From: a bacterium
Lineage (GTDB): Bacteria > Patescibacteriota > Minisyncoccia > Phycocordibacterales > UBA5272
Assembly (NCBI GenBank): GCA_023267635.1
Contig: JAHFMX010000012.1
Span: 1 to 38,772, forward strand
Reading direction: 5' to 3'
Length of the DNA: 38,772 nt
The position numbers were made by a program, and so were the translations under genes. Below are positions 17,837 to 25,895 of this stretch, one piece after another (within the stretch, counting starts at the first letter, position 1; the number at the start of each line of letters is the position of its first letter). The notes beneath the pieces were generated by a model that was given only the letters and a program-made list of their open reading frames with translations, had not been told where the DNA came from and ran no database searches.

Positions 17837-17852
17837 AATTGGTATCTATAGT
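17837..17852 (+). promoter_or_regulatory. Putative promoter with a MarR half-site before the micro-proteins
   Basis: TATAGT at 17847-17852 lies 11 nt before ATG 17864. Directly upstream, AATTGGTAT (17837-17845) equals one arm of the MarR palindrome at 18482-18497. The match is short, so joint control is only a suggestion. Confidence 0.3.
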
Positions 17853-17863
17853 AGACTTAGAAT

Positions 17864-17962
17864 ATGATTTCCTTTTCCGTAGCATCCTTCGTACTTATCG
17901 CAGTAGTTGTGTTTATTATTGGCATAGCAGCAGGAAGTATGGCGGTTATTTTTAAGAAATAA
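17864..17962 (+). CDS. 32-aa single-helix membrane micro-protein
   Basis: A complete frame codes for 32 residues: a short polar start, a hydrophobic helix (about residues 7-27, with VLIAVVVFIIGIAAG) and a basic end (KK). Nothing similar is known to me. It is followed after 5 nt by a second micro-protein of the same build, and both precede a strong hairpin, which argues that they are real. A -10 (TATAGT 17847-17852) lies upstream and there is no SD. A small regulator of a membrane complex, or a phage- or toxin-like peptide, is possible. Confidence 0.5.
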   Translation: MISFSVASFVLIAVVVFIIGIAAGSMAVIFKK

Positions 17963-17967
17963 GTAGC

Positions 17968-18072
17968 ATGATTACTTTTACCATTGCAGCGTTTATATCA
18001 ATCCTATTTACTATTTTTCTTGTTGGGTTAGGTATAGGGCTTTGGTTAACGCTGACGTATAACCCGAAGTAA
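17968..18072 (+). CDS. 34-aa single-helix membrane micro-protein
   Basis: A complete frame of 34 residues, mostly one hydrophobic helix (about residues 3-28, Gly-rich centre LVGLGIGLW) and a polar C-terminus ending TYNPK. It follows the 32-aa protein by 5 nt, probably on one mRNA, and ends shortly before a long hairpin. Unlike its neighbour it has almost no charge before the helix and a single terminal Lys. No family recognised; function unknown. Confidence 0.5.
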   Translation: MITFTIAAFISILFTIFLVGLGIGLWLTLTYNPK

Positions 18073-18097
18073 AAAGATCTTCATTCAAGAGAAGAAG

Positions 18098-18136
18098 AGG
18101 TAAAGCGGCAAACCCAATGGGTTTGCCGCTTTACCT
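18098..18136. terminator. 18-bp perfect hairpin between the micro-proteins and an orphan fragment
   Basis: Left arm 18098-18115, loop AAT, right arm 18119-18136, no mismatches. There is no T-run on the plus strand; the minus side is T-rich (CCTCTTCTTCTCTTG). It may serve the plus-strand micro-proteins, the minus-strand fragment, or both. Confidence 0.6.
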
Positions 18137-18342
18137 TAAACCCCTGGCTGTGGATAGGAATAGATAGTCGTAAAAGAAGCATTGTGCGACATTGGCATAA
18201 TAAAGCAAAAGGCTTCCCCTTCAGTATCTATAGCGTTTTTGACTATGGTCTGATTACGTTGGCACAAGTTGCGGAAGTTTGCACCCTCACCTGAGCCACA
18301 CGGATTCAGATCTCTTCGAGTGCCGCTTCCCTTATTGTGCAC
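18136..18342 (-). pseudogene. Possible remnant: C-terminal fragment of an unknown protein
   Basis: A minus-strand frame of 68 codons (GTG start, TAA stop at the foot of the 18-bp hairpin) reads like a protein C-terminus rather than random sequence: it is rich in C, N, F and Y, with three cysteines (NPCGSG, NLCQ, FCF) and an end SYPQPGV. A stop lies just upstream and no matching N-terminal part is seen in any frame up to the marR promoter. I do not recognise the family; a secreted or pilin-like tail is a guess. It could equally be non-coding. Confidence 0.3.
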
Positions 18343-18458
18343 ATTTCAACAGATACCAAAAAGCTGTTTTTCTGGTTTTGGAGAAAATCTGATTTTTGAG
18401 CATCTTGAGCACTTTTACTCTAACGTCCCTTAACCCCTCTTACAGAGCTGTTTAGGTG
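18343..18458. other. Stretch without a recognisable gene
   Basis: Between the orphan fragment and the marR promoter I see only short frames (the longest a 23-codon minus-strand frame starting MLKNQIFSK) and no clear hairpin. It may be debris of the gene whose tail lies at 18136-18342. Confidence 0.4.
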
Positions 18459-18499
18459 TTGATACTTAGCTTGCTAACGTTTATACCAATTGGTATACT
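18459..18499 (+). promoter_or_regulatory. Overlapping dual promoter of the marR-RND operon
   Basis: P1 is TTGATA (18459-18464), 17 nt, TATACC (18482-18487). P2 is TTGCTA (18471-18476), 17 nt, TATACT (18494-18499), which lies 6 nt before ATG 18506, so P2 would give a leaderless marR mRNA. Both -10 boxes fall in the palindromic operator. Confidence 0.65.
18482..18497. promoter_or_regulatory. Palindromic operator, probably for the MarR-family regulator
   Basis: TATACCAATTGGTATA is a perfect 16-bp palindrome. It covers the -10 of P1 and most of the -10 of P2. MarR proteins bind such 15-20-bp palindromes as dimers and usually repress their own operon, so autorepression is likely. Confidence 0.75.
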
Positions 18500-18505
18500 T
18501 ACCCT

Positions 18506-18985
18506 ATGAAATCTTCAGGTGAGAAGAACGTGTGCCCAGCTACGACAGATGACTTCTCTAAGAGCTTTATGTATTCAATTCATGAGCTCTATTTTCTCGT
18601 ACAAAAACATCTTGAGCATGTACTCTCTAAACATAAATCACTTTCGTTCTCACAGTTTCTTATTTTGGTTGGTTTTAAATGTTCACCAGATAGAGCTGTC
18701 TCTCAATCTTTAATTGCGGAACGTCTTAACCTCACTGAAGCAACTGTCTCGCGACACGTTTCAACACTTGTAGATCTACAGCTACTTTCTCGTTCTCAAG
18801 ATATAGGTAATAGACGAAAGTACACACTCACACTTACTCAAAAAGGAAAAAAAGTATTTGATGAAGCCAACATTCTTATTGATAAAGAGCTTACTGCTAT
18901 CTTCTCTTCTGTTAAAGAAAAAGATCGCGCAGGTATCATGAAAAACTTCTCCACCATCCTCTCACAACTTCAAAGCAAGAAGTGA
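18506..18985 (+). CDS. MarR-family transcriptional regulator
   Basis: This 159-aa winged-helix protein has dimerisation helices at both ends. The DNA-recognition part is ERLNLTEATVSRHVSTLVDLQLLSRSQD (about residues 74-101) and the wing is GNRRKYTLTLTQKGK. MarR proteins are dimeric repressors released by small ligands or oxidation. Two cysteines are present: C11 near the N-terminus and C56. It is the first gene of an operon with an efflux adaptor and an RND pump, and a perfect palindrome overlaps its promoter. The inference is autorepression and drug- or metabolite-induced efflux. Confidence 0.93.
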   Translation: MKSSGEKNVCPATTDDFSKSFMYSIHELYFLVQKHLEHVLSKHKSLSFSQFLILVGFKCSPDRAVSQSLIAERLNLTEATVSRHVSTLVDLQLLSRSQDIGNRRKYTLTLTQKGKKVFDEANILIDKELTAIFSSVKEKDRAGIMKNFSTILSQLQSKK

Positions 18986-19001
18986 TTTATTATTTAATAC
19001 A

Positions 19002-20621
19002 ATGAGTATGAACAGACATATAGAAAAAATTATTACAGATGCAAAAGATATCCGAAAGCAAGCGTGGACAGCGTACAGAGAGCAGCCTACTTGGCGCCAG
19101 GCAGTTGAAGCTGTTGTGCTTGTCCTCGTTGTAGGGTTTGTTGTCTTCGGAGGCAGTGATCCACTTACGGTAGAGGAAACGAAAGCGACTCGTGTCGTGG
19201 TTGTTACCCCTGTTTCAGAGCTTGCAAACACAGACTCTAATCTCCCTCTTCTTGGAACAGTTACTTCTACAAGTGAGGCAACGATTCGAGCTGAATCTTC
19301 TGGAAAATTAACACGAGTGTATAAAAAACTTGGAGACTATGTTGTAGCGGGACAGGTTATCGCCGAGTTTGAAAACTCTGGTGAACGAGCTGCTGTGCTT
19401 CAGGCAGAAGGAGCGTATGATTCTGCTAAAGCATCCCGAGATATTTCTAAAATAAACTCTGGAACAACTAACTCTTCTCTTGCTGAAGCAAAAACAAATG
19501 CATTAAATGTTATTTCAAGCACCTATATCAGTATGGATGATGTTATTCGTGTAAAAACAGACACGTTCTACAGTAACCCTCGCAATGCTGATGCCCGCTT
19601 CCTTCTTGCTGTTCCTGACTCAAGTCTTATCTATTCACTCGAAGTTCAAAGAAAAGCCATAGAGAAAATGCTTCTAGCTCGTGAAGTAAAAAATAGAACG
19701 CTTAGTGTTGGAAGCGATCTTGTCGGAGAATTAAATCTTCTCGGAAATGAAGTTCAGATGATCAAGACATATTTGGATGATATTGCTTCTGCCTACACAA
19801 AAGCAATTCCTGATTCAACATATTCACAAGCAACTATCGAGGGCGGTAAAACATCTGCCGGTGTTGCTCGAAGTACTATTTCAGGAACAGTCTCTTCTAT
19901 TACAGGAAGCCGCACATCTTTAAACGCATCAATTGCGGCACTCGAAATTGCAGGAAAGACATCAGGAGACAGCTCTGGGAATACTGCTTCTGCTGACGCG
20001 ATGGTTAAGCAAGCGCTTGGTGCGTACAACGCTGCCCTTTCTCGTCTTGAGAAAACAGTTGTTCGTAGCCCTATCACAGGAACGCTTAATTCATTTTCAA
20101 TTAAAACGGGAGACTTTATTTCTGCGTTTACAGAGATAGCGGTTGTGTCAAATAATGGTGCACTTGAAGTTCTCGCATACGTAACAGAAGATGATGCAAA
20201 GCGCATCTCTGCTGGAAATGAAGTGCTTATTGATGGAACAACAAAAGGTGTTATTACTCGAATTGCTTCTGCTATTGATCCTCGTACAAAAAAGATTGAA
20301 GTACGTGTCGGTATCAAAGATTCTACAAGCACCATGATCAACGGACAGTCAGTTCGCATTACGATTACCCAGAGTAAAACTAAAGTTACTTCAACAAGTG
20401 GACCTATCAAGATTCCCCTCTCCGCTCTTAAACTTACTCCGAATGGCGCATTTGTGTTCACAATGAGCGCAACAAGCTCTCTCATTGCTATCCCAGTTAA
20501 GGAAGGTGCAATTCTCGGTGAGGAAATTCAAATTCTTTCAGGTTTGAACGGAACAGAATCTATCGTTACTGATGCTCGCGGATTAAAAGCAGGAATGGTG
20601 GTTGGAGTTAAGGAAAACTAA
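19002..20621 (+). CDS. RND efflux adaptor (membrane fusion protein, HlyD-like)
   Basis: The 539-aa protein has one membrane helix (about residues 34-47) and an exported part. The lipoyl half-motifs are seen at GTVTSTSEATIRAESSGKLTR...GDYVVAGQVIA and at VVRSPITGTLNSFSIKTGDF. A helical hairpin lies between (about 140-340), and beta-barrel and membrane-proximal domains follow. Such adaptors join an RND pump to an outer-membrane channel; no TolC-like gene is in the window and CPR cells are thought to be monoderm, so its partner is unclear. It lies 16 nt after marR and 10 nt before the pump gene. Confidence 0.9.
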   Translation: MSMNRHIEKIITDAKDIRKQAWTAYREQPTWRQAVEAVVLVLVVGFVVFGGSDPLTVEETKATRVVVVTPVSELANTDSNLPLLGTVTSTSEATIRAESSGKLTRVYKKLGDYVVAGQVIAEFENSGERAAVLQAEGAYDSAKASRDISKINSGTTNSSLAEAKTNALNVISSTYISMDDVIRVKTDTFYSNPRNADARFLLAVPDSSLIYSLEVQRKAIEKMLLAREVKNRTLSVGSDLVGELNLLGNEVQMIKTYLDDIASAYTKAIPDSTYSQATIEGGKTSAGVARSTISGTVSSITGSRTSLNASIAALEIAGKTSGDSSGNTASADAMVKQALGAYNAALSRLEKTVVRSPITGTLNSFSIKTGDFISAFTEIAVVSNNGALEVLAYVTEDDAKRISAGNEVLIDGTTKGVITRIASAIDPRTKKIEVRVGIKDSTSTMINGQSVRITITQSKTKVTSTSGPIKIPLSALKLTPNGAFVFTMSATSSLIAIPVKEGAILGEEIQILSGLNGTESIVTDARGLKAGMVVGVKEN

Positions 20622-20631
20622 TACTACTTCT

Positions 20632-23600
20632 ATGCACTCACTTTGGACCTTTTTCCTCAAAAAACGAGCATTTACGTATTTGCTCATGATTGTTCTCATT
20701 CTCATGGGGCTCACTTCCCTCGTCGCTATTCCTAAGGAATCATCCCCTGAAATTATTATCCCAATGGGTATTGTTTCAACGGTATTACGCGGCGCTTCAG
20801 CTGAAGACACAGAAAAACTTATCACTGATAAGTTGGAAAGTGAGATTGCTAATGTTGAAAACATAGACAAAATTACTTCATCTTCTCAAGAAGGAGTGTC
20901 TGTTATCACTGCGCAATTTAATGCTTCAGCAGATATTGAAAAATCAATTCAGGATTTGAAGGATGCCGTAGACCGCGTTAAGGGCGATCTTCCAGCGGAT
21001 GCCACAGACCCAATGGTAACGAAAATAAACTTTGCAGATCAGCCGATGCTCATCGTATCTATTTCGCAAGATGTATCTTCAGCAGGACTGACAGCTCTTG
21101 GCGACGAACTCGAAATGCAACTTAAAAAAGTTGAAGGAGTTTCAAAAGTTGATATTTCAGGTACTCGTGAGCGCGAAATACAAGTTGTTGTACGAAAGGA
21201 GCAGCTTGCTAACTATGGGCTCAGCCTCAATCAAGTTATTGCGGCTATCGCAGGAGCAAATGCATCGTCCCCTATTGGAAGTATTACGGTTGCTGATGTT
21301 GATTACCCTATTAAGTTTTCTGGCTCAATTGAAAACGCAATTGAAGTTCCAGAGATTACCATTCAAACAGCTTCAGGCGTACCAGTGTACTTGCGTGACA
21401 TAGCATTCATTGCAGATGGACTTGCTGCACCATCTACGTTTTCACGTATCTCAGTAGAAGGTGCTCCATCCGAGAACGCTCTCACGCTTAACGTTTACAA
21501 AAAGTCTGGTGGAGATGTAACAAAGATTGCAAAAGCTGCACGAGAAAAAATAGAAGAACTCAAAAAGACAACTCTTGCAGGCGCTCAAGTTGTTGTCTCA
21601 CTTGATACTGGAGAGCTTGTAAAGAAAGATCTTAGTGATCTTACAAAAACTGGGCTTGAGACTATTGCTCTCGTGATGCTTGTTCTTTTCCTTACGATTG
21701 GTTGGCGTGAATCACTTGTTGCTGGACTCTCTATTCCACTTTCATTCGTGATTGCTTTCACGGGGCTGTATGTTTCAGGAAATACTATTAACTTTATGTC
21801 CCTCTTCTCGCTGATTCTAGCGATTGGTATTCTTGTGGACTCTGGTATCGTGATGGCCGAAGCTATACATACACGAATAAAGAAATACGGAAGTGCTGAA
21901 GGCGCGGCTGTCGCTTCTATTAAAGAATACTCATGGCCTCTTATTGCTGGAACAATGACAACAGTTGCTGTGTTTGCACCGCTCTTCTTCTTATCTGGAA
22001 TTGTTGGTAAATTTATTTCATCTATTCCGTTTACGATTATCTTCGTTCTCCTGGCCTCTATTGTAGTGGCCCTTGGGTTTGTTCCTCTTCTCGCAATTCT
22101 TCTTACTAAAGATCACAAGAATCGTTTCGAAGATATTCAGGAAGCGTGGTCAGAAAAAGCACAGGTCTGGTATAAGGGTTTCCTTGGCCGCATCCTCGAT
22201 AGTCGAAAATCTCAGAATAGATTCTTTGCGCTTCTTGCTGTTGGTTTCGTGCTTGCAATAGCGCTTCCCGTTACAGGATTACTTAAAGTTTCTTTTTTCC
22301 CACAAGATGATCAGGATTATGCGTTCGTTTCAATTGAACGCCCGCAAGGAACACCACTTACAAGTACCGATCTTACTGTTCGTGAAGTGGAAGAAATTCT
22401 CTACACAAGTCCGTATATTGAATCGTTCGTTACAACGGTTGGAGCAAGCTCTGCTCTTTCTGGTTCTGGAGGAGGTGCAGGATCTAAGCTCGCAAACATT
22501 ACGGTGATTCTTCCAAAAGAACGAGAGCTTTCTTCTAGTGAAATTGTAGAAAAACTTCGACAAGCACTAGCTCCAGTTTCTTCAGGTCTTGTTAAGGTTG
22601 ATCAAGGAAATAACGGTCCTCCAAGTGGAGACCCTGTTGTTATTAAATTCCTAGGAGATGATTTAGAAGAGTTGAGTGAAGCAGCAGCAAAAGCAGAAAC
22701 TATTCTTTCGGGTATTGAAGGGGCTCAGGATATTACGACCTCCCTTCGTGACAATGGAACTCAGTTTGAGATTTCAGTGGACCGTGTTAAAGCTGCTCAA
22801 GTAGGACTCTCTGCCGCATCTGTTGCCCAGCTTCTCCGTACATCGGTTTCTGGAGTAACAGCAACAACAATTAAAAAATCAGGAACGGATATAGATATTG
22901 TTGTGAAGACCGATCTTAATCCAGACTTTGTTAATCCAGAAGATACGAACAATACAACAATTGATAGCATTAAAGGTTTACCTATTGCTACTCCGTCTGG
23001 CACCGTACTCCTCGGATCTCTTATCACCACAAAGATAACTGAATCTCGTGCTGTCATTAGTCACGAAGATCAGAAGCGCATCGCAACGGTAACGAGTAAA
23101 CTCACTTCTACTGGTAACGCACTGGTTGTAACATCTGAATTCCAAAAGCATGAAAAAGAACTCGAGCTGCCTGACACGGTGACGGTAAAGTACGGTGGAG
23201 ACAATGAAGAAATTAATAAAACCTTTACGGAAATGGGTCTCGCGCTTCTAGCTGGTATGGCAGGAATGCTCGCTATCCTCGTGCTTGAATTTAATTCATT
23301 CCGATATGCGTTCTATCTTCTTTTCACAATCCCTCTTTCTCTCATTGGAGTGTTGGGAGGTTTGACCCTTACTGGACAAGCGCTCTCGTTCTCATCAATG
23401 CTCGGACTCATTGCGCTCGCGGGAGTGATCATAAACCATGCCATTATTCTCTTAGATTCCATTCTGCATAGATTGGATCATGAGAAAGAGGAGGCTGCAG
23501 AAGGTCGAACTTCTAAAAATCTTCGAGATACTATTGTGGAAGCCTCCGCAATTCGACTTCGTCCGATCTTCCTTACAACACTCACTACGGTGATTGGTAT

Positions 23601-23748
23601 GATTCCGCTTGCTGGTGTGTCAGCGCTGTGGGGACCGCTCGCATTTGCGATTATGTTCGGACTTGCGTTTGCGATGATTCTTACACTTGTTCTCATCCCA
23701 GTATTCTTCTATAGATATCCAGGAAAGAGATTCAAGCATTTGAAGTAA
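20632..23748 (+). CDS. RND-family efflux permease (AcrB/MexB-like)
   Basis: This 1038-aa inner-membrane transporter has the RND layout: TM1, a large exported loop (about 40-340), TM2-6, a second loop (about 560-850), TM7-12. In TM4 the usual proton-relay pair DD is D403-S404 (ILVDSGIVMAEAI). In TM10 the usual Lys-Asn is N935-H936 (VIINHAIILLDSI). The relay is therefore not the classical Asp-Asp-Lys type but one seen in divergent RND branches. ATG 20632 is chosen; a TTG at 20602 would overlap the adaptor gene and add ten odd residues. Substrate unknown; MarR control suggests drugs or toxic metabolites. Confidence 0.93.
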   Translation: MHSLWTFFLKKRAFTYLLMIVLILMGLTSLVAIPKESSPEIIIPMGIVSTVLRGASAEDTEKLITDKLESEIANVENIDKITSSSQEGVSVITAQFNASADIEKSIQDLKDAVDRVKGDLPADATDPMVTKINFADQPMLIVSISQDVSSAGLTALGDELEMQLKKVEGVSKVDISGTREREIQVVVRKEQLANYGLSLNQVIAAIAGANASSPIGSITVADVDYPIKFSGSIENAIEVPEITIQTASGVPVYLRDIAFIADGLAAPSTFSRISVEGAPSENALTLNVYKKSGGDVTKIAKAAREKIEELKKTTLAGAQVVVSLDTGELVKKDLSDLTKTGLETIALVMLVLFLTIGWRESLVAGLSIPLSFVIAFTGLYVSGNTINFMSLFSLILAIGILVDSGIVMAEAIHTRIKKYGSAEGAAVASIKEYSWPLIAGTMTTVAVFAPLFFLSGIVGKFISSIPFTIIFVLLASIVVALGFVPLLAILLTKDHKNRFEDIQEAWSEKAQVWYKGFLGRILDSRKSQNRFFALLAVGFVLAIALPVTGLLKVSFFPQDDQDYAFVSIERPQGTPLTSTDLTVREVEEILYTSPYIESFVTTVGASSALSGSGGGAGSKLANITVILPKERELSSSEIVEKLRQALAPVSSGLVKVDQGNNGPPSGDPVVIKFLGDDLEELSEAAAKAETILSGIEGAQDITTSLRDNGTQFEISVDRVKAAQVGLSAASVAQLLRTSVSGVTATTIKKSGTDIDIVVKTDLNPDFVNPEDTNNTTIDSIKGLPIATPSGTVLLGSLITTKITESRAVISHEDQKRIATVTSKLTSTGNALVVTSEFQKHEKELELPDTVTVKYGGDNEEINKTFTEMGLALLAGMAGMLAILVLEFNSFRYAFYLLFTIPLSLIGVLGGLTLTGQALSFSSMLGLIALAGVIINHAIILLDSILHRLDHEKEEAAEGRTSKNLRDTIVEASAIRLRPIFLTTLTTVIGMIPLAGVSALWGPLAFAIMFGLAFAMILTLVLIPVFFYRYPGKRFKHLK

Positions 23749-23759
23749 GTGTTAGGATA

Positions 23760-23795
23760 AAAATAAAATCCCTCATATGTGAGGGATTTTATTTT
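23760..23795. terminator. Bidirectional terminator between the RND pump and the flavoprotein
   Basis: A 16-bp perfect stem (23760-23775 with 23780-23795), loop TATG, A-run on one side and T-run on the other. It serves both convergent genes and overlaps the flavoprotein's stop codon. Confidence 0.9.
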
Positions 23796-25053
23796 AAGCA
23801 TTCTTTCCAGCAACGTGACCTGTTGTCCAGCAGAGTTGCAGAGAGTATCCACCTGAAGGTCTATCGATGTGGAGTACATCTCCTGTAAGGAAGAGGCCTG
23901 ATACGATACGAGATTCCATAGTCTTTGTATCAACTTCCGTGAGAGGTACCCCTCCTGAAGAAACAATAGCCTTATCTTTTCCTAGAAGTTCTTTCACGTG
24001 GAAAGGAATCGCTTTAATAGTTTCAATAAGCTTAACTCGTTCTTCACTCCGTACGCTGTGACAGAATGTATCTCCATCAATCTCTGCAAGTTTAAGGATG
24101 TGATTTACAAGCGATGAAGGAATGAGCATTGAAAGCACGTTTTTAATTTTTCGATTACTTTCTTCCACAAGGATATTCTGAAGTTCTGTTTTCAATTTTC
24201 CTTCGTCTTTTGTTGGGAAGAGATCAAGTGTTATAACCACTTCTCCGTATTTTAAAAGTTCCCCAACGTCTTTACTCATATTCAATACTGTCGGACCACT
24301 TATTCCAACATGCGTGAAAAGAAGTTTTCCTTTGTAGGCCTCCTGCTTTTTATTATTTTGAAATGTAGTGAGCTTGATATCAGTCAAAGTAACACCACTT
24401 ACTTTCTTAACCCATGCATCAGTAAGAGCAATAGGAACAAGCGCTGCGTTATTCTCAACAATGGTATGGTGTAGTTTCTTTAGCCACTGGAAACCTTCAC
24501 CCGTTGAACCTGTCTCAGGGCGAGATGTTCCTCCCGTTGCGACGATTACTTTCTTGGCAAAGATTTTATTTCCACTCTTCGTAAGGATTGAAAATGTTTC
24601 CCCGTCTTTTTCTTTTGTGATACCTGCAACGGTCGTACTTTTGTGGATCTGCACGTTACCTGCTCTCATGTATTCATACAACACATCAAACACAGATTGC
24701 GCTGAGTTAGATACTGGAAAGATTCTCCCTTCGTTCTCCTCTTTTGTTTCCATCCCTCGTTCATTAAAAAACGCTAATGTGTTGGCTACATTCCATTGTG
24801 AAAATGTTGAAAAAAGGAATTGGTCATTTCCTTTATATTTTGCCAACATCGCGCGGTCGTCAGTTTTGTTATTGGTTACGTTACATCTTCCTCCTCCAGT
24901 GATGAGAAGCTTCTTCCCAAGTTCTGGATTTTTTTCAAGGAGAAGAACAGACTTTCCAGCTTCTCCTGCCGTTCCTGCTGCCATCATGCCACTAGCGCCC
25001 CCTCCAATAACGACTACGTCCCACAATGTGCTTCCTCCAGGCATTGTGCTCAT
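23794..25053 (-). CDS. NAD(P)/FAD-dependent oxidoreductase (HI0933/YhiN family)
   Basis: This 419-aa flavoprotein has a Rossmann FAD motif VVVIGGGASGMMAA near the N-terminus and the family stretch LLITGGGRCNVTN. Further family features are TGGTSRPETGSTGEGF and a C-terminal FAD site LFLTGDVLHIDRPSGGYSLQ. The physiological substrate of this widespread family is not settled. ATG 25053 is chosen, 1 nt after the rlmB stop; the frame extends upstream to 25137 but would overlap rlmB and add 28 non-conserved residues. It shares a transcript with rlmB. Confidence 0.9.
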   Translation of the reverse strand: MSTMPGGSTLWDVVVIGGGASGMMAAGTAGEAGKSVLLLEKNPELGKKLLITGGGRCNVTNNKTDDRAMLAKYKGNDQFLFSTFSQWNVANTLAFFNERGMETKEENEGRIFPVSNSAQSVFDVLYEYMRAGNVQIHKSTTVAGITKEKDGETFSILTKSGNKIFAKKVIVATGGTSRPETGSTGEGFQWLKKLHHTIVENNAALVPIALTDAWVKKVSGVTLTDIKLTTFQNNKKQEAYKGKLLFTHVGISGPTVLNMSKDVGELLKYGEVVITLDLFPTKDEGKLKTELQNILVEESNRKIKNVLSMLIPSSLVNHILKLAEIDGDTFCHSVRSEERVKLIETIKAIPFHVKELLGKDKAIVSSGGVPLTEVDTKTMESRIVSGLFLTGDVLHIDRPSGGYSLQLCWTTGHVAGKNA

Positions 25054-25054
25054 A

Positions 25055-25798
25055 TTAGTGTACGTTCTGCTTATTCCATTCGTAGAGAGTAACTGCAACT
25101 GCATTTGATGCGTTGAGTGATTCACACCGTGGATCAATGTCTATTGAAAGTCTAAAGTCGCACACTTCAAGTGTCTTTGGGCGAATACCTTCACCTTCGT
25201 TTCCGATTACGAGTACCATCGGTGTATCAAATTCTGCGGTCTTTAGTTTTGTTTCACCTTCTCCGTCGAGTGCGTATGTCCAGTATCCTTTTTCTTTTAG
25301 GTTTCTAAGCGTTGTGTTTACGTTGGTGATTTGTACGATTGGAAGAGAGAATACTGCTCCAGCTGAAGTTTTGATCACTGTACTTGTAACCTGTACTTGA
25401 TCATGTTCTGGCATGAGAATTCCTGTTGCGCCAAAAGCGAGTGCAGATCGAATAATGGCCCCAACATTGTGTGGGTCCTGGAGTTCATCAAGAAGGACGA
25501 ATAAAGGCTGCTTAGAGCTCTTTTTTGCCTTCTGGAGGGCCTCTTCCATAGAGGTGTAGATTCTTCGATCATTAAGCTCCGCACACACACCTTGGTGAGT
25601 CGCTTCTCGTCCAGTCATACTCCCCATTTCCTCAGGAGTGATTCGTTCGTGCTTAATGCCGTTCTTCTGGAGAAGTCCAATTACCTTTCCGTCAGCTTCT
25701 GCTGCAGGGGTAAGAAATACTCGTTCAATAAGGCCTGGTTTTTCTACTTTGAGCGCCTCAGCAAGCGAGTTGCGTCCGTAGAGATATAGGTTAGTCAT
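25055..25798 (-). CDS. rlmB: 23S rRNA 2'-O-ribose methyltransferase, SpoU/TrmH family (RlmB-like)
   Basis: This 247-aa SPOUT methyltransferase has an N-terminal RNA-binding part (YLYGRNSLAEAL, matching the RlmB start) and the knotted domain. The three SpoU motifs are seen: LDELQDPHNVGAIIRSA, LVIGNEGEGIRP and IDIDPRCESLNASNAVAV. It is expected to methylate Gm in the 23S peptidyl-transferase region; a TrmH-type tRNA target cannot be excluded. ATG 25798 is preferred because it lies 6 nt after a -10; the open frame reaches back to 25816. Confidence 0.9.
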   Translation of the reverse strand: MTNLYLYGRNSLAEALKVEKPGLIERVFLTPAAEADGKVIGLLQKNGIKHERITPEEMGSMTGREATHQGVCAELNDRRIYTSMEEALQKAKKSSKQPLFVLLDELQDPHNVGAIIRSALAFGATGILMPEHDQVQVTSTVIKTSAGAVFSLPIVQITNVNTTLRNLKEKGYWTYALDGEGETKLKTAEFDTPMVLVIGNEGEGIRPKTLEVCDFRLSIDIDPRCESLNASNAVAVTLYEWNKQNVH

Positions 25799-25804
25799 AT
25801 ATGC

Positions 25805-25832
25805 AGTATAGCACAATAAAACGATTTCTCAA
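25805..25832 (-). promoter_or_regulatory. Promoter of rlmB (leaderless)
   Basis: On the minus strand TTGAGA (25832-25827), 16 nt, TATACT (25810-25805) with extended TGC, then 6 nt to ATG 25798. Confidence 0.65.
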
Positions 25833-25847
25833 AGATGTAAAGAGATA

Positions 25848-25877
25848 CAAAAAGAGCAACGCTATAGCGTTGCTCTT
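25848..25877 (-). terminator. Terminator of the 25896 gene
   Basis: AAGAGCAACGC (25852-25862), loop TATA, GCGTTGCTCTT (25867-25877), followed on the minus strand by a T-run. It separates this gene from the rlmB promoter. Confidence 0.8.
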
Positions 25878-25895
25878 GAGTATTGTTCAGGCTCT

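Noticed and set aside
18136-18342. tRNA or tmRNA on the minus strand (suggested by the RRDLNP-like translation often seen over tRNA genes)
   Set aside because: No acceptor stem, T-loop or anticodon arm can be drawn; the stretch does not fold as tRNA.
19793-20485. Long minus-strand open frame (230 codons) inside the RND adaptor gene
   Set aside because: It is the antisense of a well-supported gene, with no promoter or domain; typical shadow frame.
20602-20631. TTG start extending the RND permease upstream
   Set aside because: It overlaps the adaptor gene and adds ten residues not typical of RND N-termini; ATG 20632 begins directly before TM1.
24368-25108. 246-codon plus-strand frame opposite the flavoprotein
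   Set aside because: Antisense of a conserved oxidoreductase; composition is low-complexity S/V/F/P as expected for a shadow.
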